A program made the translations under genes and the position numbers. 64,000 bases of DNA from Faecalicatena contorta (GTDB taxonomy: Bacteria; Bacillota; Clostridia; Lachnospirales; Lachnospiraceae). Shown here piece after piece: positions 1 through 9,069 of this stretch. Every line of letters begins with the position of its first letter. Position 1 is the stretch's first letter. Location: contig NZ_JAFBIX010000012.1 of NCBI RefSeq assembly GCF_021531895.1, positions 31,022 through 95,021 on the forward strand. The letters run 5' to 3'. The notes beneath the pieces are model-generated. The model was not told the DNA's origin, ran no database searches, and was given only the letters and a program-made list of their open reading frames with translations.

Positions 1-869
1 ATCATATTTTTCACAATATCTTTATTCACCTGATATACCATTTTGGAATCCTTTTCCATAATATAACGATATGTACCAGATTCCTCTACATTCCCAATAT
101 ATACAGTAAATGTTTCTTCTTTTTCTGTTGAAGAGTCCTGATAAGTTGCAACTGCCGTAATCCTGTTTTCTTCGTCCAGACCGTATTGTAGAAGCTTTTC
201 TTCTGTTACGTGGTAATCTACACATTCTGTCAGAGACAAGGTCCCGAATCCACCTGCCAGCTCTCCTAACTCTCCTTCTTCTTCATATGTATCGGTCATT
301 CCATCTTCTGTAACTTCTACTTTTTTCAGATTACCGCTTCCAATAGACGGAACTGAATCGTTCTCTACGAGTCCAGACAGATCAAATTGAAGGCTGGTTA
401 CCAAATCACTGGTAATCGTATACACTTTCTTTGTATCATTAATAGTCACATAATAATTTTCACCAGTAGTATTTCCAATGTACAGAATGCTTTCTTCTTC
501 GTCTTCTGTGGTATAACGAATGGTATATGCCGGCTCCTCCAATCCATAATCCGCAAGATCATCTGGGTTGTCTAACTCTCGAACGGCTGACAGATTCTCC
601 ACTTTCGATACAATATCCTCTACTGTGGTCTGATTCATCGGAATCTCTTGATCTGCTTCATAATACCATATTCCATCTTCTTTTTTGAAGGCCATAGTAT
701 CTGTCCCATCTGTATAAGACAATCCCAACAATTTCACTTCCTCGGTGACAGCAATCTTTTCTTCCTCTTCCCTGGAATTCTTCTGATTCCAGAAGCGAAG
801 ACCAATATACAAGATTGCTAAAACCACAAGAATTCCTACTAATATTAACATACTTTTTTTCTGCTTCAT
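1..869 (-). CDS. DUF4340 domain-containing protein (3' end outside window)
   Basis: An open frame runs from an ATG at 869 to the window edge (289 codons seen, no stop), so the C-terminus is missing. AGGAAAGG lies just upstream of the start. The N-terminus is a short basic stretch followed by one membrane segment (about residues 6-24). The rest looks extracytoplasmic and is rich in Glu, Asp, Thr and Tyr, with repeated units of the type 'YIGNTTGENYYV' and 'YIGNVEESGTYRY', typical of DUF4340. In known genomes this family follows Gld-type ABC transporter genes, as here: it is the last visible gene of an operon with the ATPase, permease and GldG-like protein. A role as extracytoplasmic partner of that ABC system is inference from context. 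Confidence 0.8.
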   Translation of the reverse strand, partial: MKQKKSMLILVGILVVLAILYIGLRFWNQKNSREEEEKIAVTEEVKLLGLSYTDGTDTMAFKKEDGIWYYEADQEIPMNQTTVEDIVSKVENLSAVRELDNPDDLADYGLEEPAYTIRYTTEDEEESILYIGNTTGENYYVTINDTKKVYTITSDLVTSLQFDLSGLVENDSVPSIGSGNLKKVEVTEDGMTDTYEEEGELGELAGGFGTLSLTECVDYHVTEEKLLQYGLDEENRITAVATYQDSSTEKEETFTVYIGNVEESGTYRYIMEKDSKMVYQVNKDIVKNM

Positions 870-888
870 GAATCTTTCCTTTCCTATG

Positions 889-2325
889 CTATGCTTTTCT
901 TCTCTTCCACCAACGCACGAATCCAAACACCAATATAATGAGTGAAATTCCAAAAATCACAAGCAGGCTTATAATTCCGGCATGCTGCATGGTATTATAA
1001 GTTACTTCCAGACTCTTTGGCTCAATTGCCACATTCTGCACATCATCAAAATTAGCAGACAATGCATTCATGAATAAATCTAGGTTCTCCAATGTCGAAA
1101 AGCTATCTGTAATCTGAGCATCGATCATACTGTCAGCAGAGATTACTGTAAGACGGCTCTCCATATCTTTTTCCTTGTTCGTCTCTTCACTGTCTTCTTC
1201 ATCCTCTGCTCCGACACTTTCAACAGCGACAGCTCCCAACGTATATGTTCCCTGCTTTTCTTCATCTTCGGTGACAGCATAAGCCTCAGAAGATGTAGTC
1301 ATGAATGATGTCACAGTGATTGTCTCTCTTGCAGGATCTGTCACATGAAATCCATGTGCATTTACCAAAAGTACCATTCCAGAAGACATTCCTTTCATCA
1401 TTTCTTCTGATCCATTGATCTGAGGGAAAATATAGTAATAATTTCCCTGATAACATCTCTGCATATCAGCAATATAGCCATCCTCACACTCCATGCCATA
1501 TTCTTCAAGAAGTGTATCAAGATTCGGAGTCGCATCATCTGTCTCTCCCAGCATTAGGAACACATCTCCACCTTTTGACATGTAATTTTCAATCAACGTC
1601 TTTTCATCTTCTGTGATATCTTTCATTGGAGCATATAGAAACAACAAATCACAATCCTCTGGTATCTCACCTTGCATCATCAGATTCAACTCTTCTTCTG
1701 CCATGTTATTCTTTCCCAGCAGATCTGATACTGATGTAGAGAATGTATTCTCTCCATGTCCTGTCGTATAATATATTTTTTTTATCGTATCACTGGTCAC
1801 ATAATTGACAGCACTGGTAAGCTGTCCTTCTCCGTCAAATTCAGTCGCAGAAACACTGCCCGTCATATAATAGGAATACTCATCATACACTAAAATGTCC
1901 CCAAAGGAAACGGAAGTACTTTTCCCTGTCTTTTCGCTGGTAATCAAGATCGTATCTGAATCCACATTGTTTTCTGTAAGTTCAGAAGGATGCAATACCG
2001 GATCAATCCATTCCACTTCAATATTGTCAGATAATTCAGCATATTTCTTAAGAAACGTTTTTATACGTTCATCTGTGGAATCTTTCTCTGCAAATACCTG
2101 AAAGGAAATTTTCTGGTCCAATTTTTTCAGCAAATCTTTTGTTGTATCTGAAATCTCATATATCTTATTGTCGCTGACATCAATACTGCGAATACTTTCT
2201 GGCAGCTGTCCGGCTATTAGATTTATTACAACTGCAATCGCAATCACCAGTGCAATCATGCCAACACTGTAACTTCCATTCCTGGAAGTCCCACTTCTAA
2301 AAATCTTCTTTATTTTTTCCAGCAT
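889..2325 (-). CDS. GldG-like ABC transporter auxiliary protein
   Basis: A 478-residue protein with an N-terminal membrane segment (about residues 22-40), a large extracytoplasmic region and a C-terminal membrane segment followed by a basic tail (FVRWWKRRKA). 'YYTTGHGE' and the following Rossmann-like stretch match the GldG / ABC-type uncharacterised auxiliary domain. In Bacteroidetes GldG works with GldA and GldF in gliding and secretion; homologues in non-gliding Firmicutes have no defined substrate. It lies 9 bp downstream of the permease and 19 bp upstream of the DUF4340 gene, in the same operon. Confidence 0.85.
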   Translation of the reverse strand: MLEKIKKIFRSGTSRNGSYSVGMIALVIAIAVVINLIAGQLPESIRSIDVSDNKIYEISDTTKDLLKKLDQKISFQVFAEKDSTDERIKTFLKKYAELSDNIEVEWIDPVLHPSELTENNVDSDTILITSEKTGKSTSVSFGDILVYDEYSYYMTGSVSATEFDGEGQLTSAVNYVTSDTIKKIYYTTGHGENTFSTSVSDLLGKNNMAEEELNLMMQGEIPEDCDLLFLYAPMKDITEDEKTLIENYMSKGGDVFLMLGETDDATPNLDTLLEEYGMECEDGYIADMQRCYQGNYYYIFPQINGSEEMMKGMSSGMVLLVNAHGFHVTDPARETITVTSFMTTSSEAYAVTEDEEKQGTYTLGAVAVESVGAEDEEDSEETNKEKDMESRLTVISADSMIDAQITDSFSTLENLDLFMNALSANFDDVQNVAIEPKSLEVTYNTMQHAGIISLLVIFGISLIILVFGFVRWWKRRKA

Positions 2326-2334
2326 AATTTCCTC

Positions 2335-3201
2335 CTAACTCCAACGTCTTTTCTGTATCATCTGCATGGTAAAGAAAAGGAATACTGCAATGAGCGTCAG
2401 ATATAATATTACTCCGCTTACATCCAGAAGATGATTAGATGCCACACTATTAAATACATTCGTAAGATCTGCTTTTCCCAGTATCTCAGACAACAGGCTC
2501 TCGAACAGGGTCGACTTTATCATATAGGTAATCACACATCCGACCATTGCAGCCAGTTCCAACGCTACACTGATCACCCAGTTTTTCGTCATCTGCCATA
2601 CAGCAAATACCACACAGGATAAAATCACAATGATTCCAAGCATATTTGCCAGCGCAGAGGTCGGAAGGAAATCTAGGATTCCACTCCAAAGGTACAACAC
2701 CATCAATACTCCAAACGTCCCAATCGCTGCTATGATAACACTCTCCGTCAACGAGGAAATAAACATCCCGATAGCGATATATACACATCCCAATAAAAAC
2801 AGTAAAAAGACAGAAAGATAATCAATCACAATATACGCTGTCCCTTGTGTCTTAATAATCAGCGGAAAAATCAGATAAATCGCGCATGGAATCGACAGAA
2901 TAGTTACCATAGCCAGATATTTTCCCATTACAACTTGAAACAAACTAACCGGAGCAGTCAATAGCATCTGATCCGTTTTGTTCTTACGTTCCTCAGCAAA
3001 GCTTCGCATGGTAAGAATCGGAATTGCAATTAGATAGATAAATATAGTTGCAGACAATACATATGAAAAATACGGGTATCCATAATTCAGGTTATATGCC
3101 ATAAAATACACTCCGGTAAATGCCACTAAAAATGCGATAAATACATAACCTATCATGGAATGAAAATAGGATTTCAGTTCTCGTCTATAGATTGCCCTCA
3201 T
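2335..3201 (-). CDS. ABC-2 type permease (GldF-like)
   Basis: A 288-residue integral membrane protein with about six hydrophobic segments, starting MRAIYRRELKSYF, which is typical of ABC-2 permeases. It contains the 'MRSFAEERKNKTDQMLL' signature (residues about 66-82) characteristic of the GldF/NosY group. Its start overlaps the stop of the ATPase gene by 4 bp (ATGA type), indicating translational coupling. It should form the membrane channel of the exporter; the substrate is unknown. Confidence 0.88.
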   Translation of the reverse strand: MRAIYRRELKSYFHSMIGYVFIAFLVAFTGVYFMAYNLNYGYPYFSYVLSATIFIYLIAIPILTMRSFAEERKNKTDQMLLTAPVSLFQVVMGKYLAMVTILSIPCAIYLIFPLIIKTQGTAYIVIDYLSVFLLFLLGCVYIAIGMFISSLTESVIIAAIGTFGVLMVLYLWSGILDFLPTSALANMLGIIVILSCVVFAVWQMTKNWVISVALELAAMVGCVITYMIKSTLFESLLSEILGKADLTNVFNSVASNHLLDVSGVILYLTLIAVFLFFTMQMIQKRRWS

Positions 3202-4166
3202 TGTCTCTTATCCCCTTTCTTAAACTTACTACTGTTTCCTTCTTGTGTCAGTTCAAGGAAAATCTCTTCTAATGAAGATTTATTCAGTTTTAATGTTAAA
3301 AGCGGTAATTTTTCTCCGGCAAATGCAAAAAAGAGCTTCTCCCTGATATCTATCTGCCCCTTTACTTCAATCTCCGCAATCAAGGTCTGATGATCCGTCT
3401 TTTTATATTTTACTTTTCTTATTTCCGGTATCTTATTCAAAATTCTCTTTACTGCTTCTTCCGTCTCTTTTGCTTCTATCTCAACATGATTCGTCCCACT
3501 CATCAAATTTTCCAGATTCTCAGGAGTATCACTCGCTACAAGGTGCCCATTTGCAATAATCAAAATATAATCACACACTTCTCTTACCTCAGCAAGAATA
3601 TGCGAACTTAAGATCACCGTATGATTCTTAGCGAGTTTACGAATCAGTTCACGAATCTCTATAATTTGCTTTGGATCCAGACCTACCGTAGGTTCATCCA
3701 GAATAATAATCTCTGGAAATCCTAAGATAGCCTGTGCCAGCCCTACTCTCTGCTTGTATCCTTTGGATAGATTATTGATCAGACGATCCTTCACAGGCTG
3801 CAGTTTCGTAAGTTTCATAACTGCCCCGATCTGTGCTTCTCTCTCTTTCTTCGGTATCTTTTTCAACTCTGCGGCAAATCGAAGATATTCCATTACCGTC
3901 ATCTCTGTATACAGAGGTGGTATCTCTGGCAGATAGCCAACACACCTTTTTGCCTCTTCAGGCTCTTTCAAAATATCATGCCCGTTAATCAGTACCTGCC
4001 CTTCTGTAGCCCCCAAATATCCTGTCATAATATTCATTGTAGTTGATTTTCCAGCCCCATTTGGTCCAAGAAAGCCATAGATCTGCCCTTTTTTCACTGT
4101 AAAATTCAGATGATCCACTGCCAGATGCCTGCCATATCTCTTCGTAAGATTCTTTACTTCTATCAA
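3198..4166 (-). CDS. ABC transporter ATP-binding protein (GldA-like)
   Basis: The nucleotide-binding subunit has Walker A GPNGAGKST, a signature of NLSKGYKQRVGLAQA, Walker B IIILDEPTVGLDP and the H-loop SSHIL. The C-terminal extension, beyond about residue 225, is usual for exporter ATPases. I place the start at the TTG at 4166 (LIEVKNLTKRYG): the longer frame begins at a TTG at 4184, but AGGAGG then lies inside the coding sequence, 6-7 nt before the 4166 TTG, exactly where a Shine-Dalgarno site should be. This gives 322 residues. First gene of the ATPase-permease-GldG-DUF4340 operon, divergent from the TetR gene at 4352. Confidence 0.9.
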   Translation of the reverse strand: MIEVKNLTKRYGRHLAVDHLNFTVKKGQIYGFLGPNGAGKSTTMNIMTGYLGATEGQVLINGHDILKEPEEAKRCVGYLPEIPPLYTEMTVMEYLRFAAELKKIPKKEREAQIGAVMKLTKLQPVKDRLINNLSKGYKQRVGLAQAILGFPEIIILDEPTVGLDPKQIIEIRELIRKLAKNHTVILSSHILAEVREVCDYILIIANGHLVASDTPENLENLMSGTNHVEIEAKETEEAVKRILNKIPEIRKVKYKKTDHQTLIAEIEVKGQIDIREKLFFAFAGEKLPLLTLKLNKSSLEEIFLELTQEGNSSKFKKGDKRQ

Positions 4167-4351
4167 TGTCTCTCCTCCTATCAAACAAAATCTTCTACCA
4201 ATATAAGGGAATCCCTCGAAAAGTATGTGATGATTTTATGTTTATTCTGTGAATTCCTTCGTCAAAATAATGCTCTTTTTATTGCACTTCCTTTTCAAAA
4301 ATCCTATAATGATTTTAGATTTATTATTTTTGACATCGGAGATTATGCATA

Positions 4352-4903
4352 ATGGACAACTTAGATAAAACTCGAAATAGATTCATCGATTCTTTAAAAC
4401 AACTAATGGGAAAAAAGCCACTAGACAAAATAACTGTAAAAGAGATTGTCGAGACCAGTGGCATGACACGCCAAACTTTTTATAGAAATTTTAAAGACAA
4501 GTATGATCTGGTCAACTGGCATTTTAGCCAGCTCGCCGATCGTTCTTTTCGTCAGATGGGTTCCGGCTGCACATTAAAAGAAGGGCTTATTAAGAAATTC
4601 CAGTTTATTCAAAATGAAAAACGTTTCTTTATTTCCGCCTTTCAATCCCGTGACTACAATTCACTGATGCAATATGACTATGAATGTATTCTGGAATTTT
4701 ATACCAATATAATTAAAGAAAAAACCGGAAAATCCCCCAATCGTGACATTGTCTTTCTCTTAGAAATGTATTGTCGTGGTTCGATTGATATGACGGTCGA
4801 ATGGGTGCGAAAAAACATGAATATGGAACCAGAAGAGATTGCCAATCTACTGATTCTCGCACTTCCAAGACCTTTGGAAGAATTATTTTCTGATATTTGT
4901 TAA
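4352..4903 (+). CDS. TetR/AcrR family regulator (DhaS-like)
   Basis: The 183-residue protein has an N-terminal helix-turn-helix (about residues 8-55; VKEIVETSGMTRQTFYRNF) and a C-terminal domain of the type found in the DhaS subgroup of TetR proteins. The start ATG follows GGAGAT by 8 nt. It lies between the divergent ABC operon and the downstream alcohol dehydrogenase gene, and either could be its target; the sequence does not decide this. A hairpin terminator follows at 4923, so the dehydrogenase has its own promoter. Confidence 0.85.
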   Translation: MDNLDKTRNRFIDSLKQLMGKKPLDKITVKEIVETSGMTRQTFYRNFKDKYDLVNWHFSQLADRSFRQMGSGCTLKEGLIKKFQFIQNEKRFFISAFQSRDYNSLMQYDYECILEFYTNIIKEKTGKSPNRDIVFLLEMYCRGSIDMTVEWVRKNMNMEPEEIANLLILALPRPLEELFSDIC

Positions 4904-4922
4904 ATCTATACGTTACACATTT

Positions 4923-4956
4923 AGCCACTTGTCACTTTTGTGACAGGTGGCTTTTT
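4923..4956 (+). terminator. Rho-independent terminator after the TetR gene
   Basis: A 13-bp arm AGCCACTTGTCAC and its near-perfect complement GTGACAGGTGGCT (one G-T pair) flank a 4-nt T loop, followed by a T run. This ends the TetR transcript. Confidence 0.85.
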
Positions 4957-4963
4957 CTGTAAC

Positions 4964-4992
4964 TTTTCTTGATTTCAGCACATTGTTATAAT
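4964..4992 (+). promoter_or_regulatory. Extended -10 promoter for the fucO-like gene
   Basis: TGTTATAAT at 4984-4992 is a perfect extended -10 (TGnTATAAT). The matching -35 position (TTTTCT, 17-bp spacer) is poor, as expected for extended -10 promoters. It lies about 34 bp upstream of the start codon. Confidence 0.6.
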
Positions 4993-5025
4993 TATGACAA
5001 AGCAATTATAAAGGAGAGATGCATT

Positions 5026-6174
5026 ATGTCAAACAGGTTTGTTTTAAATGAAACATCCTATCATGGAGCTGGTGCAATCAATGACATTGCAACCGAAGCT
5101 AAAACCAGAGGATTCCAAAAAGCTTTTGTATGTTCGGATCCTGATCTCGTAAAATTTGGTGTTACCCAAAAAGTACTGAATGTATTAGATCAAAATGATC
5201 TCGAATATATACTCTATTCCAACATCAAACCAAATCCAACCATCGAAAATGTTCAGACAGGTGTGGAAGCTTTCAAAAAATCTAATGCAGATTATATTAT
5301 CGCTATTGGCGGTGGTTCCTCCATGGATACTGCAAAAGCAGTCGGCATTATCATTGCGAACCCAGAGCATGAAGATGTGAGAAGTCTGGAAGGTGCCGTT
5401 AATACACCCAATAAATCTATTCCAATTATTGCAGTTCCTACTACAGCTGGAACTGCTGCCGAAGTCACTATTAACTATGTTATTACAGATGTTGAAAAAA
5501 GCAGAAAATTCGTGTGTGTTGACCCACATGATATCCCTGTAATTGCAATTATTGATCCAGATATGATGTCTAGTATGCCAAAAGGACTGACCGCTGCAAC
5601 TGGTATGGATGCTCTGACACACGCCATCGAAGGATACATTACTGCTGGCGCATGGGAATTATCCGATATGTTCCACATCAAGGCTATTGAAATCATCTCC
5701 CGCTCTTTGAGAGGTGCTGTTGCAAATACTCCGGAAGGACGTGCTGATATGGCTCTGGGACAGTATGTTGCCGGTATGGGCTTCTCCAACGTAGGTCTTG
5801 GAATTGTTCATTCCATGGCTCATACACTTGGCGCAAAATATGATACTCCACATGGAATTGCAAACGCAATTTTGCTTCCAACCGTTATGGAATACAATGC
5901 AGAAGCAACTGGAACTAAATATAGAGATATCGCAATCGCTATGGGTGTTGAAGGTGTCGAAAATATGTCTCAGGAAGAATACAGAAAAGCTGCCGTCGAT
6001 GCAGTTAAGAAACTGGCCGAAGACGTCGGAATTCCAAAAGATCTAAAAGACATTGTAAAAGAAGAAGATATTCCATTCCTGGCGGCATCCGCATATGCAG
6101 ATGCCTGCCGCCCAGGTAATCCAAAAGAGACTTCCGTGGAAGATATCGCTGCCCTGTTCCGGTCTTTGTTATAG
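5026..6174 (+). CDS. fucO: Iron-type alcohol dehydrogenase (lactaldehyde reductase, FucO-like)
   Basis: A group III (iron-activated) NAD(P)-dependent alcohol dehydrogenase of 382 residues, the same size as FucO. It has the nucleotide-binding GGGSSMDTAKAVG (about residue 95) and the metal ligands Asp and His in GMDALTHAIEGY and the two His in GIVHSMAHTLGAKYDTPHG. The start is the ATG at 5026, preceded by AAGGAGAG; an in-frame upstream ATG at 4969 would lie across the promoter and lacks a ribosome site. FucO reduces L-lactaldehyde to 1,2-propanediol during fucose or rhamnose fermentation, but this superfamily also includes 1,3-propanediol and butanol dehydrogenases, so the substrate is inferred. 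No fucose genes are nearby. Confidence 0.8.
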   Translation: MSNRFVLNETSYHGAGAINDIATEAKTRGFQKAFVCSDPDLVKFGVTQKVLNVLDQNDLEYILYSNIKPNPTIENVQTGVEAFKKSNADYIIAIGGGSSMDTAKAVGIIIANPEHEDVRSLEGAVNTPNKSIPIIAVPTTAGTAAEVTINYVITDVEKSRKFVCVDPHDIPVIAIIDPDMMSSMPKGLTAATGMDALTHAIEGYITAGAWELSDMFHIKAIEIISRSLRGAVANTPEGRADMALGQYVAGMGFSNVGLGIVHSMAHTLGAKYDTPHGIANAILLPTVMEYNAEATGTKYRDIAIAMGVEGVENMSQEEYRKAAVDAVKKLAEDVGIPKDLKDIVKEEDIPFLAASAYADACRPGNPKETSVEDIAALFRSLL

Positions 6175-6207
6175 GATTTTGATGGGGATGTTTGAATAAG
6201 TAGAATG

Positions 6208-6259
6208 GGTACGGGGCGAGGAAGGAGATACTATCTCACTTTTCTTCGTCCCCAATACC
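6208..6259. repeat. Imperfect palindrome between fucO and galT
   Basis: A long imperfect inverted repeat (GGTA..GGGG..GAGAT / ATCTC..CCCC..TACC) occupies most of the gap between the two convergent genes and ends next to the galT stop codon. It could act as a two-way transcription end. One arm, read on the minus strand, contains TTGGGGACG, also found in the palindrome at 62175. Confidence 0.5.
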
Positions 6260-6260
6260 A

Positions 6261-7751
6261 TTACAATTCCGCAACAAATCGCAGGAATGCCTCTCTTCCT
6301 TCTGGTGTGCATTTGTATACGCCTGCGTCTTCGAGTACGTGGGTGAATGTAATTCCCACTTCTTTTTTCAGGATGTCCATTACATTTTCTTCTGTAATAT
6401 GATCGTATTTTGGAAGGAATTGTTCTGCCCACTCGGCATGCTTTTCAATCTTTTCATTGCTTCTGATATCTTTTTTATTCACAAGATAATCTGCTAAGAT
6501 TTCCAATTCTTCTTTTAATCTGGCTGGCAATACTGCAAGACCCATAACCTCGATCAAACCGATATTTTCTTTTTTAATGTTATGATATTGTGCATGTGGA
6601 TGGTAGACTCCAAGGGGATGTTCTTTGGTTGTAATGTTGTTTCTCAGAGTCAGATCCAGTTCATAGACATTTCCGACCTTTCTTGCGATCGGTGTGATGG
6701 TATTGTGTGGTTCTCCATCGGTATTGGCATAGATGAAAGCCGATTCATCTGTATACCCTCTCCATACTGTCAGTACATGGTCTGCCAGCTCAATCAGGCG
6801 TTTTTCATCTTTGCTTCTGATTCGAAGAACAGACAAAGGCCATTTTACGATACCGGCCTCTACATCCTCGTATCCTGAAATAGTTACAATTTTCTCAATA
6901 GGTGCTTTTGCCATGGCAAAGGTATAATTTCCACCCTGAAAATGGTCATGGCTAAGAATTGAGCCGCCTACGATTGGAAGATCTGCATTCGATCCGAGGA
7001 AATAATGTGGAAACTGTTTGATGAAATCAAATAATTTCACAAATGTCGCACGTTCTATTTTCATCGGCACATGCTGTCCGTTAAATACAATGCAATGCTC
7101 ATTATAATATACATATGGAGAATACTGGAATCCCCATTTGCTGTCACTGACTGTGACCGGGATGATTCTGTGGTTCTCACGGGCCGGGTGATTCAGACGT
7201 CCAGCATATCCTTCATTTTCCATACATAACAGGCACTTCGGATAACTGCTTGCTTTTGCATTCTTTGCAGCCGCAATCGCTTTCGGATCTTTTTCCGGTT
7301 TTGACAGATTGATCGTAATATCAATCTCCCCATATGGAGAATCTACTTTCCACTTCATATCTTTCTTCACACGATAGCGACGGATATAATCACTGTCCTG
7401 ACTTAATTTATAAAAATAATCCGTTGCTTCTTTTGGAGAGATTTCATACTTCTTTGCAAATGTATCCTGCACCTGTGCAGGTCTTGGCATCAGGCAATTC
7501 ATCAATTTTGTATCAAACAGATCCCTGTATCCGATGCTGTCTTCAATCAAGCCACGCGCTACGGCTTCATCCAACAAATCTCTCAATACAGGCTCCAGCT
7601 CAATCTCTCCTTCACCAATCTCAACATCTTCATAATTGTCCTCCTGGAATACATCCAGCAAAAGATTGGTAGCATAGATGCGTTCCGCTTCCGGTGTCAG
7701 TCCTGTCTGTATTCCATATTCGACCAGTTTTTTGATATTTTCCGATAACAT
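6261..7751 (-). CDS. galT: UDP-glucose--hexose-1-phosphate uridylyltransferase (type 2 GalT)
   Basis: Transfers UMP from UDP-glucose to galactose 1-phosphate in the Leloir pathway. The 496-residue length and motifs (GYAGRLNHPARENHRIIPV, SHDHFQGG with the His pair of the active site) match the Firmicutes type-2 enzyme, distinct from the roughly 350-residue E. coli form. The start is the ATG at 7751, behind GGAGGAAG; the frame extends upstream to 7793 but that includes the ribosome site. Second gene of a galK-galT operon, 16 bp after galK. No galE is in the window. Confidence 0.95.
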   Translation of the reverse strand: MLSENIKKLVEYGIQTGLTPEAERIYATNLLLDVFQEDNYEDVEIGEGEIELEPVLRDLLDEAVARGLIEDSIGYRDLFDTKLMNCLMPRPAQVQDTFAKKYEISPKEATDYFYKLSQDSDYIRRYRVKKDMKWKVDSPYGEIDITINLSKPEKDPKAIAAAKNAKASSYPKCLLCMENEGYAGRLNHPARENHRIIPVTVSDSKWGFQYSPYVYYNEHCIVFNGQHVPMKIERATFVKLFDFIKQFPHYFLGSNADLPIVGGSILSHDHFQGGNYTFAMAKAPIEKIVTISGYEDVEAGIVKWPLSVLRIRSKDEKRLIELADHVLTVWRGYTDESAFIYANTDGEPHNTITPIARKVGNVYELDLTLRNNITTKEHPLGVYHPHAQYHNIKKENIGLIEVMGLAVLPARLKEELEILADYLVNKKDIRSNEKIEKHAEWAEQFLPKYDHITEENVMDILKKEVGITFTHVLEDAGVYKCTPEGREAFLRFVAEL

Positions 7752-7767
7752 CTTTCTTCCTCCATAT

Positions 7768-8934
7768 TTATATAATCTTTGCTCCGTCGCCAATCTCTAC
7801 CACATAAAATTCTGCCTCATGTCCTACTTTTTCCTGGTATGTCTTGCCGATTTCACGGATAAAAGCATCCACAGTATCATTTTTCACAATGCTGACTGTA
7901 CAGCCGCCGAATCCGCCGCCTGTAATTCTGGAGCCGATTACCCCTGGCATCGCCTGCGCAAGATCCACAAGAATATCAATTTCTCCGCATGACACTTCAT
8001 AATCGTATCTCAAGGATTTATGAGAAGCGTTCATCAATTTTCCAAAAAGTTCTACATCGTTGTTCTTTAAGGCTTCTACTGCACGGATGGTCCGCTGGTT
8101 TTCATAGACTGCATGCTTTGCTCTTTTCTGTCTGACCGGATCTTTAATTGCGTCCTTATGTGCTTCGTATTCTTCCTCTGTCAGGTCTCCCAGTGTCTTA
8201 ATATTAACTACAGACTGAAGTTCTTTTAATGCCGTCTCACATTCATTTCTTCGATCGTTATATGCAGAATTCACCAAACTGTGCTTTACCTTACTATTCG
8301 TAATGACTATCTTAGCATCTTCCAGAACAACCGGAGCATACTCATAATTTAATGTATTTGTATCCAGGAAAATAGCATGATCTTTTTTGCCCATGGCACT
8401 TGCAAACTGATCCATGATTCCACAGTTACAGCCATTAAAATTATTCTCAGAATCCTGGCCGATAAGTGCCACATCAATCATAGATACCTGTTCGAATCCA
8501 AAAGTGTCTTTTAAGATCAATCCGGTAAGTACCTCCAGTGATGCAGATGAAGAAAGCCCTGATCCATTCGGGATATTACCATATATCAGAATGTCCATTC
8601 CGTGAGTCAGTTGATATCCTCTTTTTTCAAAGGCCCACATAACTCCCTTCGGATAATTGGTCCAGCCAGCAGCCTTATCTGGGATCAAATCATCCAGACT
8701 TGTCTCAATCACACCAAGTTTTTCAAAATTTGCAGAATAAAACCGTAACACTCTGTCTTCTCTGTCTCTTACAATTCCATAAGTTCCAAGGGTCAGTGCA
8801 CATGGGAATACATGCCCGCCATTATAATCGGTATGTTCTCCGATCAGATTTACGCGTCCTGGTGCAAAATATGCACGCACTTCTCCTTCCTTTCCATACA
8901 ACTCTTTAAATCTCTGAATCAGCTTCTCCGTCAT
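7768..8934 (-). CDS. galK: Galactokinase
   Basis: Phosphorylates alpha-D-galactose with ATP. This GHMP kinase of 388 residues has the galactokinase signature GRVNLIGEHTDYNGG (about residues 25-39), the phosphate-binding NGSGLSSSASLEV and the C-terminal GGFGGCTVSIV. I take the ATG at 8934 (MTEKLIQRF) as the start; the alternative ATG at 8949 overlaps the GGAGG. Co-transcribed with galT from a promoter at 8991-9019 and divergent from an AraC regulator. Confidence 0.95.
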   Translation of the reverse strand: MTEKLIQRFKELYGKEGEVRAYFAPGRVNLIGEHTDYNGGHVFPCALTLGTYGIVRDREDRVLRFYSANFEKLGVIETSLDDLIPDKAAGWTNYPKGVMWAFEKRGYQLTHGMDILIYGNIPNGSGLSSSASLEVLTGLILKDTFGFEQVSMIDVALIGQDSENNFNGCNCGIMDQFASAMGKKDHAIFLDTNTLNYEYAPVVLEDAKIVITNSKVKHSLVNSAYNDRRNECETALKELQSVVNIKTLGDLTEEEYEAHKDAIKDPVRQKRAKHAVYENQRTIRAVEALKNNDVELFGKLMNASHKSLRYDYEVSCGEIDILVDLAQAMPGVIGSRITGGGFGGCTVSIVKNDTVDAFIREIGKTYQEKVGHEAEFYVVEIGDGAKII

Positions 8935-8990
8935 CCTCACAACCTCCATTGCTTATATTACGCTTGCATAATTACCTTCCTTAATTTATG

Positions 8991-9019
8991 ATTATAATGA
9001 GATTATACATTTGACACAA
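8991..9019 (-). promoter_or_regulatory. galKT promoter, overlapping a divergent TTGACA
   Basis: On the minus strand TTGTGT (9014-9019) and TATAAT (8991-8996) are 17 bp apart, a good vegetative promoter about 57 bp upstream of galK. The same bases read on the plus strand give TTGACA (9011-9016), a possible -35 for the AraC gene, so the two promoters may compete. The AT-rich gap is a likely site for AraC-protein control. Confidence 0.6.
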
Positions 9020-9069
9020 TAAAGATATTAGAAAGAATTATAAGGATATTGAGGAAATGGGGACTATTT

